Notes: a model not told the origin generated them from the letters alone. DNA of 17,917 bases from an uncultured Eggerthellaceae bacterium (GCA_947632575.1 CANRPV010000012.1:1-17917), one strand, 5' to 3'. Positions 6,944-13,127 are shown, counted from the stretch's first letter. Program-made: numbers and translations.

Positions 6944-7122
6944 GGGTGAGAAATGCTTTTGGAAATCGTGGTGCTCTGCAAGATGTGTTTTTGTCAGACA
7001 CTCCGCTATCGCTCCGGCCCGAGAAAACACCCTTGCAAGGGGATACCCCTCGACCCGATATGTCCGACAGACCTTATGTCAAACCTGCGGTTTCAAGCCG
7101 CGCAAATTCTATAACGAAATGA
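6940..7122 (+). CDS. Small ORF (60 aa) between primase-like and relaxase genes
   Basis: This ORF is joined to both neighbours by exact ATGA overlaps, which suggests that it is translated in the operon. The product is polar and Pro/Arg-rich (TPLSLRPEKTPLQGDTPRPDMSDRPYVKP), with no recognisable domain and probably disordered. The DNA contains back-to-back palindromes at 7030-7049, so the ORF may exist partly because the oriT region happens to stay open. I am unsure that the peptide itself has a function. Confidence 0.5.
   Translation: MRVRNAFGNRGALQDVFLSDTPLSLRPEKTPLQGDTPRPDMSDRPYVKPAVSSRANSITK
7030..7049. other. Candidate oriT: overlapping palindromes upstream of the relaxase gene
   Basis: A perfect 12-bp palindrome (7030-7041, CCCTTGCAAGGG) shares bases with a second inverted repeat, GGGG-ATA-CCCC (7039-7049). 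They lie about 70 bases before the relaxase start. Origins of transfer usually sit beside their relaxase gene and carry such repeats next to the nick site. The nick position cannot be read from the sequence. Confidence 0.45.
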
Positions 7123-8153
7123 ATGCAAGAGTTGGGCGATCGTCCGACATAGCCCATAGTCTGAATTATGCGCAGAATCGCGAGAAGGATGGCAGAATTC
7201 TGCTTGCCAACTTCACGGGTCTGTCTGCTACTCCGAAGGAACAGGCCCGCGACTGGATGGCCACGGCCAACAACTACAAGACCCAGTGCTACACGATCGT
7301 CATCTCCTTCACCCCTGACGAGACTGTAATGCTCCGCTCGATGCCCGACAATGGCCGGGATAAACTCCGTACCATAATCAGGGATTTTCTCGATGAGCTG
7401 GCTGACCGCGGTAATAATGTCGAGGAATGTCCCTATATCGTGGCGCGTCATGACAACACCGACAACGAGCACTATCACATCGTGATCCGAACCACCGATA
7501 TCAACGGCAAACGGTTCCGCGACAAGTACATCAAAAAGAACGCCAACCGCGCTGCTGCCTGCATCGCCATGAAGTACGGACTCGAAGCGCCACCGAAAGC
7601 CGTCGAGCACGAGAAAGCCCATCAGGAGGCCGAGGGTAAACGCCGCAAAGAGAAGGCTCAGCGTCAGCACAAACCGTCGACAACGCAAGCAGAGATTGAT
7701 AACAAGATGCGACGCAAGCGGGCCGTCGAGGAAGCCGCCAAGCGAAAAGCGATGCTCAAATATGTCATTGAGAAGCTTGCCAAGGAATCAGGTTCTGTCG
7801 ATGCATTCATCTCAGGTCTTGCGGCTGAAGGCATCTCACTGACCAGAGACGAGAAGAAAGGACTGTGCGCCGTTATGACTGACACAGAAGGTAAGGTCCG
7901 AATGTATTCTCTTGCCAAAGACCTCGGGATAGACATGTCTCTTATCCCAAATCTCTCGGTTCATGAGAAACCGGTTCGCAAGGCGTCACAATCTTCTTCC
8001 TTGAGGCCCAATATATCGGCAAACATACCGCGCGCTGTATTGAATGTTGCAGGTAGCAGCGAATCCAGGAATGCCGAACACGAAATCAACAAAAGCTCCG
8101 ATTCCGATGATCTTGACGAGGAATGGAAGCGCCACAATGGATACAAAATGTAA
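7119..8153 (+). CDS. Relaxase / mobilization nuclease
   Basis: This 344-residue protein is a relaxase of the mobilization nuclease family (PF03432 type), which nicks oriT and stays bound to the 5' end during transfer. Visible motifs are an N-terminal Tyr in SLNYAQNREK (Y17, probable nucleophile) and the histidine motif PYIVARHDNTDNEHYHIVIR (H111, H118, H120) that binds the metal, followed by TTDINGKRFRDKY. From about residue 160 the protein becomes Lys/Arg/Glu-rich and helical, as is usual for the DNA-binding tail, with a last segment around LAAEGISLTRDEKKGLCAVMTDTEGK. It starts on an ATGA overlap and precedes the mobC gene by nine bases. Confidence 0.9.
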   Translation: MNARVGRSSDIAHSLNYAQNREKDGRILLANFTGLSATPKEQARDWMATANNYKTQCYTIVISFTPDETVMLRSMPDNGRDKLRTIIRDFLDELADRGNNVEECPYIVARHDNTDNEHYHIVIRTTDINGKRFRDKYIKKNANRAAACIAMKYGLEAPPKAVEHEKAHQEAEGKRRKEKAQRQHKPSTTQAEIDNKMRRKRAVEEAAKRKAMLKYVIEKLAKESGSVDAFISGLAAEGISLTRDEKKGLCAVMTDTEGKVRMYSLAKDLGIDMSLIPNLSVHEKPVRKASQSSSLRPNISANIPRAVLNVAGSSESRNAEHEINKSSDSDDLDEEWKRHNGYKM

Positions 8154-8162
8154 AAAAGAACT

Positions 8163-8540
8163 ATGAAAAAGAGCCCCTCAGCCTTGCAAAACAGACGCAA
8201 GCAAAAAAATCTGGAGGAGAATCTGACTGAGCGCATCACCTTCCGTATCTCCGCTACCGAAAAAGACCAGCTGAATCGTAAAGCAGATTCACGCGGCATC
8301 AAGCCGAGTCAGCTCTGTCGGCTGATCGTCATGCGTCGCCAGATACCTGACCACTCCCCTCAGACTCGCCGTTGGCTCCGAGACCTCGTGGGCATGCAGA
8401 ACAACATCAATCAGCTCGCCCACTACGCAAACACGATTAAAGGTATCGATGACTGGGTATTGGATGCGCTGCGATTCATTATCTCGGAAGTCAACAAGGC
8501 TAAGAATATACTAACCAACAACGATAACAATCATGAGTAA
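8163..8540 (+). CDS. mobC: MobC-type relaxosome accessory protein
   Basis: The 125-residue protein has the MobC arrangement. A basic N terminus is followed by a ribbon-helix-helix-like part (LTERITFRISATEKDQLNRKADSRGIKPSQLCRLIV, residues 21-56) and the signature GMQNNINQLAHYANTI (77-92). MobC proteins bind and open oriT so that the relaxase can nick. The gene lies downstream of the relaxase here; in many related elements it comes first. The next gene overlaps it by eight bases. Confidence 0.88.
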   Translation: MKKSPSALQNRRKQKNLEENLTERITFRISATEKDQLNRKADSRGIKPSQLCRLIVMRRQIPDHSPQTRRWLRDLVGMQNNINQLAHYANTIKGIDDWVLDALRFIISEVNKAKNILTNNDNNHE

Positions 8541-9219
8541 TCCATTTGATAACGTTCCATCTTCACCAGATGCGCCCGAAGCCATTGACAAGAAAACGGT
8601 TTCGAGACTTGAGAGCCTTTTGGATCGAGATGAGCAACTGACAGCCCGCAAGGAGGCGATCGTCAAACACGAAGAAGAAATTACAGGGGAAGTGTTCGAG
8701 ACCCTGCTCAACGACGACGGCACCATGAAGGACTTCACCCACTCCGATGAGATCCGGAATCTGATTGACAAAACCGGCAAAATGCAGCAGCAAGCTGAAG
8801 CCGCTTTTTCTGAAATCATCAGGTCCATACCCAGGAAGATCGTTGCCAGTTTAAGCGACGATGACCGCAAAACGCTCGCCTCCAACTTCCGGAGCTGGAA
8901 AGACGTGTTTAGACTCTATCTTCCCTCGATTGCCATAGTCGGATTCACAGTCGGAATAATCCTGATGGGCTCCATTATGCTCTACGTCTTCGCCTCCGAC
9001 AAGAAAGAGGCCTATAAGCAGCGCATCGAGCAACTCGACCGGTGGTATGACGAGAACGCCGAGGCTGTCGCTTTCGGACAGTTCTACCGCGAGAACTTCC
9101 CCAAGAACTACCATCAATGGTACACCGGCCAATGGCAGCAGGACATCGCCTACCGCGACTCCCTCCGCCGCGCCTACTCCCTCGACCGACTCAAACGCCT
9201 ATATAAAACTATGGAATAA
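8533..9219 (+). CDS. Membrane-anchored mobilization accessory protein (putative)
   Basis: This 228-residue protein has a charged N-terminal cytoplasmic part with coiled-coil-like stretches (residues 20-60), one clear transmembrane helix at about 131-154 (PSIAIVGFTVGIILMGSIMLYVFA), and an aromatic C-terminal domain of about 70 residues (WYDENAEAVAFGQFYRENFPKNYHQWYTGQWQQDIAYRD). Single-span proteins are often encoded after mobC in Bacteroidales mobilizable elements. They may tether the relaxosome to the membrane or the helper secretion system, but this is inferred from position. No enzymatic motif is visible. It is the last gene of the module. Confidence 0.7.
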   Translation: MSNPFDNVPSSPDAPEAIDKKTVSRLESLLDRDEQLTARKEAIVKHEEEITGEVFETLLNDDGTMKDFTHSDEIRNLIDKTGKMQQQAEAAFSEIIRSIPRKIVASLSDDDRKTLASNFRSWKDVFRLYLPSIAIVGFTVGIILMGSIMLYVFASDKKEAYKQRIEQLDRWYDENAEAVAFGQFYRENFPKNYHQWYTGQWQQDIAYRDSLRRAYSLDRLKRLYKTME

Positions 9220-9229
9220 TACCATGGTA
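9220..9229. repeat. 10-bp palindrome upstream of the recombinase gene
   Basis: TACCATGGTA is self-complementary and lies about 50 bases before the recombinase ATG. It is a possible operator. Short palindromes also arise by chance. Confidence 0.3.
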
Positions 9230-9265
9230 CTACACCTTAACCATATCACATCCATAGTTTAACAA

Positions 9266-9281
9266 CCAAATCTCTACTCAA
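9266..9281 (+). repeat. Third partial copy of the inverton site at the recombinase start codon
   Basis: CCAAATCTCTACTCAA matches 15 of 16 bases of the inverton site at 10744-10759 (CCAAATCTCTATTCAA). It covers the left arm and spacer and ends on the A of the recombinase ATG. The right arm (AGAGAGGCT) is not preserved, though GGCTT follows at 9283. Confidence 0.65.
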
Positions 9282-10486
9282 TGGCTTCGATAAAAGTAAA
9301 GTTTCGACCATCGACGGTGCCGGACCGTGAGGGCACGCTCTACTATCAGATTATCCACGATCGGAAGGTGCGACAGCTTCTGACCGAGTACAAGGTATTC
9401 CCGTCCGAATGGGACGATAGCCGATCAATGGTAACGACCTCGCAGCAGAGCGAACGCAAATCGCTAATCCTCTCAATCCGCGAACGCATCCGCTGGGATG
9501 TGGAGCGCCTGACCAAGATCGACCGCAAGCTCGATACTGACGGCCTGACTTACACCGCCGACGATGTGATCGACGAGTTCAACCGCTATGCGCATGAATA
9601 CTCACTGTTCAACTACATGGAGGGCATCATCGCCCGCCTCAAACAGAACGGCAAGGTCAGGACCTCAGAGACCTACATATCCGCGCTCAACAGCTTCCGA
9701 AAATTTCGTCAGGACGAGGACATCATGCTCGACTGCATCACCTCCGAGATTATGGAAGCGTACGAGGCTTGGCACAAGAACCGTGGCGTGGCCCCCAACA
9801 CCATATCGTTCTATACCCGCATTCTGCGGGCTGTCTACAATCGCGCGGTGGAGGACGACATCATCGAGAACCGCAATCCGTTCCGCCACGTCTATACCGG
9901 AGTCGACAAGACCGTCAAACGCGCACTGCCGTTAGCTGTCATCAAGAAAATCAAGGCATTGGACTTGTCTTTGACTCCCGCATTCGACTATGCCCGCGAT
10001 ATGTTCCTCATGAGCTTCTATCTAAGGGGAATGAGCTTCATCGATATGTCCTTCCTGAAGAAAACAGACCTCAAAAACGGTTATGTTACCTATCGTCGTC
10101 GCAAGAGCGGTCAGCAACTTATCATCGAATGGACAAAGGAAATGCAGATGATACTCGACAAGTATCCCGAGAACAAAAGCGACTACCTCCTTCCTGTAAT
10201 CCGCAATCCCGGACTCAACGAGCGATGCACCTACCGTAACACCGGCTACAACATCAACCACAACTTGAAACGCATAGCCGGAATGGTCGGCGTAACAATC
10301 CCCCTGACCCTCTATGTCGCCCGCCACAGCTGGGCCTCAGCCGCCAAAGCCAAAGGCATTCCCTTATCTGTAATCTCCGAGGGTATGGGCCACGACAGCG
10401 AGGCGACAACACAAATCTATCTCGCAAGTCTCGACACCTCCGTAGTCGATAAAGCAAACTCGTTAATCCTCAAAAGCCTAAAATAG
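9281..10486 (+). CDS. Tyrosine site-specific recombinase, promoter invertase-type
   Basis: This 401-residue tyrosine recombinase has an N-terminal arm-binding domain (residues 1-75, starting MASIKVKFRPSTV), a SAM-like core-binding domain (about 105-205) and a C-terminal catalytic domain. Catalytic residues are R249 (FYLRGMSF), K275 (RRRKSGQQ), R348 in LYVARHSWAS (the usual His of box II is Y345, a variant I recall as common in Bacteroidales), H371 (GMGHDSEATT) and nucleophile Y380 (QIYLAS). From memory, the sequence closely resembles Bacteroidales DNA invertases found next to capsule loci. A terminator and a pair of inverted-core sites follow directly and an upxY-like gene lies beyond, which supports promoter inversion. 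Its position after a mobilization module leaves an integrase role open. Confidence 0.9.
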   Translation: MASIKVKFRPSTVPDREGTLYYQIIHDRKVRQLLTEYKVFPSEWDDSRSMVTTSQQSERKSLILSIRERIRWDVERLTKIDRKLDTDGLTYTADDVIDEFNRYAHEYSLFNYMEGIIARLKQNGKVRTSETYISALNSFRKFRQDEDIMLDCITSEIMEAYEAWHKNRGVAPNTISFYTRILRAVYNRAVEDDIIENRNPFRHVYTGVDKTVKRALPLAVIKKIKALDLSLTPAFDYARDMFLMSFYLRGMSFIDMSFLKKTDLKNGYVTYRRRKSGQQLIIEWTKEMQMILDKYPENKSDYLLPVIRNPGLNERCTYRNTGYNINHNLKRIAGMVGVTIPLTLYVARHSWASAAKAKGIPLSVISEGMGHDSEATTQIYLASLDTSVVDKANSLILKSLK

Positions 10487-10520
10487 TATATTCAACCATA
10501 CTCCCTTTAGGAGAAAATAT

Positions 10521-10548
10521 TGCCTCAGTCCCGTCTGGGTCTGAGGCA
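10521..10548 (+). terminator. Terminator of the recombinase gene
   Basis: TGCCTCAG (10521-10528) pairs with CTGAGGCA (10541-10548). Inside it CCC pairs with GGG around GTCT, with one T-T mismatch. A T-rich TTGTTGTTT follows. It separates recombinase transcription from the invertible region. Confidence 0.8.
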
Positions 10549-10552
10549 TTGT

Positions 10553-10564
10553 TGTTTAGCAATC
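10553..10564 (+). repeat. 12-bp direct repeat, copy 1 (outside inverton)
   Basis: TGTTTAGCAATC is repeated exactly at 10679-10690, 126 bases downstream. This copy lies immediately left of the first inverton site. It is a possible arm-type binding site for the recombinase's N-terminal domain (inference). Confidence 0.55.
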
Positions 10565-10565
10565 G

Positions 10566-10590
10566 TCCAAATCTCTTGAATAGAGAGGCT
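10566..10590. repeat. Inverton site 1
   Basis: The 25-bp site has left arm TCCAAATCTCT, spacer TGAAT and right arm AGAGAGGCT. Its TCTCT/AGAGA inner arms are mutually inverted, as in tyrosine-recombinase core sites. The central 15 bases (10572-10586) are the exact reverse complement of 10749-10763. CGTCCAA (10564-10570) and TTGGACG (10594-10600) add an outer inverted repeat. Confidence 0.8.
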
Positions 10591-10600
10591 TACTTGGACG

Positions 10601-10608
10601 CAAAGTTA
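10601..10608 (-). promoter_or_regulatory. -7 box inside the inverton, facing away from the capsule genes
   Basis: The minus strand reads GTAACTTTGC, the same ten bases as the tRNA-Thr -7 region. The -33 position (19 bases upstream) reads ATGG, a weak match. After inversion the box would map to about 10727-10734 on the plus strand, with a transcript start near 10741, some 140 bases before the upxY-like ATG. Confidence 0.5.
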
Positions 10609-10613
10609 CAAAA

Positions 10614-10621
10614 TAAATTTG
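10614..10621 (+). promoter_or_regulatory. Second -7 box inside the inverton, facing the capsule genes
   Basis: TAAATTTG fits TAnnTTTG, but the only TTG upstream (10594-10596) is 17 bases away, shorter than the usual 19-21. It is the weaker of the two candidates. Confidence 0.3.
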
Positions 10622-10678
10622 ACACTGCCATTATACTCAGCCAATATTATTAAACAAGGAAGGCAGATACTTTCAATA

Positions 10679-10690
10679 TGTTTAGCAATC
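10679..10690 (+). repeat. 12-bp direct repeat, copy 2 (inside inverton)
   Basis: Exact second copy of TGTTTAGCAATC (first at 10553-10564). Because it lies inside the invertible segment, inversion would turn it into an inverted repeat relative to copy 1. Confidence 0.55.
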
Positions 10691-10714
10691 AAGTTTTGGC
10701 GGACCGTGTAACTG

Positions 10715-10835
10715 ATTGATATTTATGAGAGGCAATAGGACATCCAAATCTCTATTCAAGAGAGGCTCATAAATAAGAGCGACCCTCTTTTCGGAAGTAT
10801 GGCAACGCGTGTGATTGAATTGGTTAAATATCAAT
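10715..10835 (+). promoter_or_regulatory. Competing inverted repeats in the upxY-like leader
   Basis: The arm at 10715-10729 can pair in two exclusive ways. ATTTATGAG (10721-10729) pairs with CTCATAAAT (10766-10774), or ATTGATATTTA (10715-10725) pairs with TAAATATCAAT (10825-10835). A small hairpin AAGAG-CGACC-CTCTT followed by TTC lies at 10775-10792. The shared arm is inside the inverton, the partners outside, so the fold would depend on orientation. Biological use is inference. Confidence 0.4.
10743..10767. repeat. Inverton site 2
   Basis: Left arm TCCAAATCTCT, spacer ATTCA and right arm AGAGAGGCT. The arms are identical to site 1 in the same direction (20 of 20 bases), while the 5-bp spacer is the exact reverse complement of site 1's TGAAT. 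Inverted spacers are what a tyrosine recombinase needs for inversion. Confidence 0.8.
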
Positions 10836-10883
10836 AGATTACCCCTCGCCACGCTATGTGAGAGAACACCGTTAAGTTACGAG

Positions 10884-11885
10884 ATGTCTCCAGCGTCACT
10901 TGATGAATCTCCCTGTTGGTTCGTGCTGAACTACGTCAGACTTGCATTTCGGGACATGTGCAAAAAAGCCGTCGAAAGATTCAACAAGAGTCAGGACTGC
11001 GACCTCGAACTGTTTGCTCCCACCTATGTAATAAGGGAGGAGAAAAATGGCGAGGTCAGGATGAAGACTGCCAACCTGACGTTCCATTATGTATTCGTCC
11101 GGGGTGCTTTTTCCGACGTCAAGATGCTCTGCGCACAGCAAAACGGTTTCTCTTTCCTGATCGACCGCGGCAGCGCCGAGCGATATGCGACAGTCAGCGA
11201 CCGCGACATGGCAAATTTCCAGAACATCGCCCGTGCTTACAGCAACTGCCTGCCCTATTTCTCTCTCGAAGACATCGATCTTGAGGAAGGCGATCTTGTG
11301 GAGGTCATCAACGGCGATTTTCCGGGCCTGATTGGAGTGTATATGCCTAAGCCTAAGAGCAAGTCGGGCAACATCATCCTCTCGGTCTACAACAAAGTCG
11401 GGACAATCGCATTTGATGTGAAAGCGACTGACGTGAGGGTGCTTGAGTTCTCTCATAAATCGACAAGGGCAAACGATCAGCTCGATGCGATTGTGCCGCA
11501 TCTGCTCAGTGCGTTAAGATATCACAGATCTTCTGAGGCGCTCTCGGCGTCTCTCGCCGCAAAGTTGTCGGTATTCTGCAGCCGCATGAGCGTTGTCCGT
11601 CTCGAAACTCGCAAGCTTGATGCCAAGCTTCAGGCCGTGCTCTTCGGATGCAATTCAGTAATCGGCAACAAAGAAGCGGCCGAGAAGGCCAAAGCCCGCT
11701 ATGAGAAGCTGAAAGATTCAGTGACCAATGAATGGACTCAAGCCTTGACCGCCTTGATTTTCGCCATAATTGACGGCGATGAGTCAGGAATAAGGAGTAT
11801 AAGTGAAAGCCTCAAAACTCTGACGCCTGCGTCGAAAGCACAGAATATGCTTGTTGATGAATGTGCATTCTATATAGAACAGTAG
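10884..11885 (+). CDS. upxY: UpxY-like NusG-family antiterminator with a long C-terminal extension
   Basis: The ATG at 10884 gives a 333-residue protein; a TTG at 10815 is less likely. Residues 10-125 are a NusG N-terminal-like domain (CWFVLNYVRLAFRDMC..., LTFHYVFVRGAF...NGFSFLIDRG, and DMANFQNIARAY). Residues 134-187 form a KOW-type domain (EEGDLVEVINGDFPGLIGVYMPKPK... IAFDVKATDVRVLEF). UpxY proteins are first genes of Bacteroidales capsule operons and act on the 5' leader to prevent premature termination. They are normally about 170-190 residues, so the ~140-residue helical C-terminal part (195-333) is unusual and unassigned. The gene follows the inverton and is followed after four bases by an unknown gene. 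Confidence 0.85.
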   Translation: MSPASLDESPCWFVLNYVRLAFRDMCKKAVERFNKSQDCDLELFAPTYVIREEKNGEVRMKTANLTFHYVFVRGAFSDVKMLCAQQNGFSFLIDRGSAERYATVSDRDMANFQNIARAYSNCLPYFSLEDIDLEEGDLVEVINGDFPGLIGVYMPKPKSKSGNIILSVYNKVGTIAFDVKATDVRVLEFSHKSTRANDQLDAIVPHLLSALRYHRSSEALSASLAAKLSVFCSRMSVVRLETRKLDAKLQAVLFGCNSVIGNKEAAEKAKARYEKLKDSVTNEWTQALTALIFAIIDGDESGIRSISESLKTLTPASKAQNMLVDECAFYIEQ

Positions 11886-11889
11886 CAGT

Positions 11890-12576
11890 ATGGAAAGTAT
11901 AACAATCGACACAGAGGTGCGCGAGAACATCTTAGAAACGATAGAAGAAGCCTCGCGGATAATCAATCGCGCCGATGACCTCAGGCTTTTCCTGAACGAC
12001 ACATCGAGGCAAAGTCGTGAAGCCATAGAGATCGTGAGATTGGCATCCGAATGGGTCAAGACAGTCGAGAGCGGTTTTAACTCATATACGCCAGGCGATG
12101 CATTGCTACTCACCGATCACTATGATTTAATGCATCGCGTTGCCTTTCGATTACCAGCCGATAAAAAGGTTCTTGACCGAATCATTCTCCGGGCATTTGA
12201 TGCACGGATTCATGGTGACAAGAGTGTTGATGAATACATATTATATAAGGCTGTGGAACGTCGCATTTGGCAACGTGAAAAAGCGTTTCTCGACAAACCG
12301 CTGACATGGCTTAGTCTGAGTCTTGGAGAGTGGCATAAACAAGCCCTCAAAGGCTTCGACCATGCTGAACTGTCGGACTACGACATCATAAGCCGCGTGA
12401 ACATCCTCCTGAACACCGACCTAACGGCATTCGAAGGCCGCAATCAACAGTCCTTCAAGCAACGACTGTTCAACCAATACAGCAGCTTCCTCGACTACGA
12501 TGCATCCGCCAACCTCCTAATGACCTGCGCCCTCAACGACTTCCTCCACCTCTCCACCCGCTACACCCCAAAATGA
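11890..12576 (+). CDS. Hypothetical protein, capsule-locus regulatory cluster gene 2
   Basis: I do not recognise this 228-residue protein. It has no signal peptide or membrane span, is rich in charged helices (TEVRENILETIEEASRIINRADDLRLFLNDTSRQSREAIEIV near the N terminus) and contains several aromatic patches (RRIWQREKAFLDKPLTWLSLSLGEWHKQ). It starts four bases after the UpxY-like gene and overlaps the next gene by ATGA, so the three are probably co-translated. In Bacteroides the position after upxY belongs to upxZ, an antagonist that stops UpxY proteins acting on other capsule loci. No UpxZ motif is obvious here, so an UpxZ-like role is only a positional guess. Confidence 0.7.
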   Translation: MESITIDTEVRENILETIEEASRIINRADDLRLFLNDTSRQSREAIEIVRLASEWVKTVESGFNSYTPGDALLLTDHYDLMHRVAFRLPADKKVLDRIILRAFDARIHGDKSVDEYILYKAVERRIWQREKAFLDKPLTWLSLSLGEWHKQALKGFDHAELSDYDIISRVNILLNTDLTAFEGRNQQSFKQRLFNQYSSFLDYDASANLLMTCALNDFLHLSTRYTPK

Positions 12577-13127
12577 CCGAAAGCATGGCGACGTCCGAAC
12601 AAGTCTACACTGAATGGCGGTCATCGCTGACAAAGCCGGATGACAGCATCTTCTACTATCATCCCGATCTGGAACGGATACTTCTCGGCCTGTCGATATT
12701 CGCAATAAACTCCGGTCCTCTCCTCCAGAACCTCGGCAAAGCCGAGTCACTGAAGCTGCTGAACATCTACACCACCGACCTTATAACCGCGTGGATCGAC
12801 GAGGACGACGAGGCGTTCAAGACAATGTTCGACCTGACCATGACAATGGCCGAGGCGTACATTCCATGCCTGATGGGAGCCGAGCATGAATACCCGTCCA
12901 AGAAAAAGCATCTGAGGAAACTGGCAGCCTTCTTCAGCTATGCCGTGGCAACCGGCGGCGACATGACACCCGCTCTCGCCGAATCCCTCCTCGACGACCT
13001 CTCCACCGACGGCCACGAACTCCACTCCGCCAAAATCAAAGACTTCGGCTCCAAGCTCCTCACCCTCCTCCAGCTCCACGGCCCCGACATCCCCATCCCC
13101 GCCCTCAACCACCTCAACGGCTGGTAG
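12573..13127 (+). CDS. Hypothetical protein, capsule-locus regulatory cluster gene 3
   Basis: This 184-residue, mostly helical cytoplasmic protein is not recognised. Features include an acidic middle (TTDLITAWIDEDDEAFKTMFDLTMTMAEAYIPC), a basic stretch (YPSKKKHLRKLAAFF) and a hydrophobic, proline-rich end (LLTLLQLHGPDIPIPALNHLNGW). It starts on an ATGA overlap with the gene before it. Size and position would suit an UpxZ-type antagonist, but I cannot confirm the family by eye. A truncated IS66-type element begins about 30 bases after the stop, so the original downstream gene order has been disturbed. Confidence 0.7.
   Translation: MTESMATSEQVYTEWRSSLTKPDDSIFYYHPDLERILLGLSIFAINSGPLLQNLGKAESLKLLNIYTTDLITAWIDEDDEAFKTMFDLTMTMAEAYIPCLMGAEHEYPSKKKHLRKLAAFFSYAVATGGDMTPALAESLLDDLSTDGHELHSAKIKDFGSKLLTLLQLHGPDIPIPALNHLNGW

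Larger units (their letters stand above)
4149..9219 (+). mobile_element. Replication and mobilization module (integrative mobilizable element or integrated plasmid), borders approximate
   Basis: Eight co-directional genes form a single block: HTH/Xis-like protein, replication initiator, DnaC-like loader, toprim/primase-like protein, small ORF, relaxase, MobC and a membrane accessory protein. Spacings run from a 17-base overlap to a 9-base gap, so they are probably one transcript. The content is that of a mobilizable element that can start replication and be nicked at an oriT, but it has no type IV secretion genes and would need a helper conjugative element. No integrase lies inside the block; the only recombinase is the tyrosine enzyme at 9281, which also resembles promoter invertases. 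I found no convincing direct repeats marking the element's ends, so the limits given are the operon's promoter and last stop codon. Confidence 0.7.
10572..10763. promoter_or_regulatory. Invertible segment (phase-variation inverton) upstream of the upxY-like gene
   Basis: Two 15-bp inverted cores, centred at 10579 and 10756, bound about 177 bases. The segment follows a tyrosine recombinase gene and its terminator and precedes a capsule-type regulator gene. This matches the size and position of invertible capsule promoters in Bacteroidales. It contains two -7 boxes facing opposite ways, minus-strand TAACTTTG (complement of 10601-10608) and plus-strand TAAATTTG (10614-10621). Confidence 0.75.

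Noticed and set aside
7947..7956. CCAAATCTCT inside the relaxase gene, matching the left arm of the inverton sites
   Set aside because: Only the 10-base arm is shared; neither spacer nor right arm fits and it lies in coding sequence, so chance is likely.
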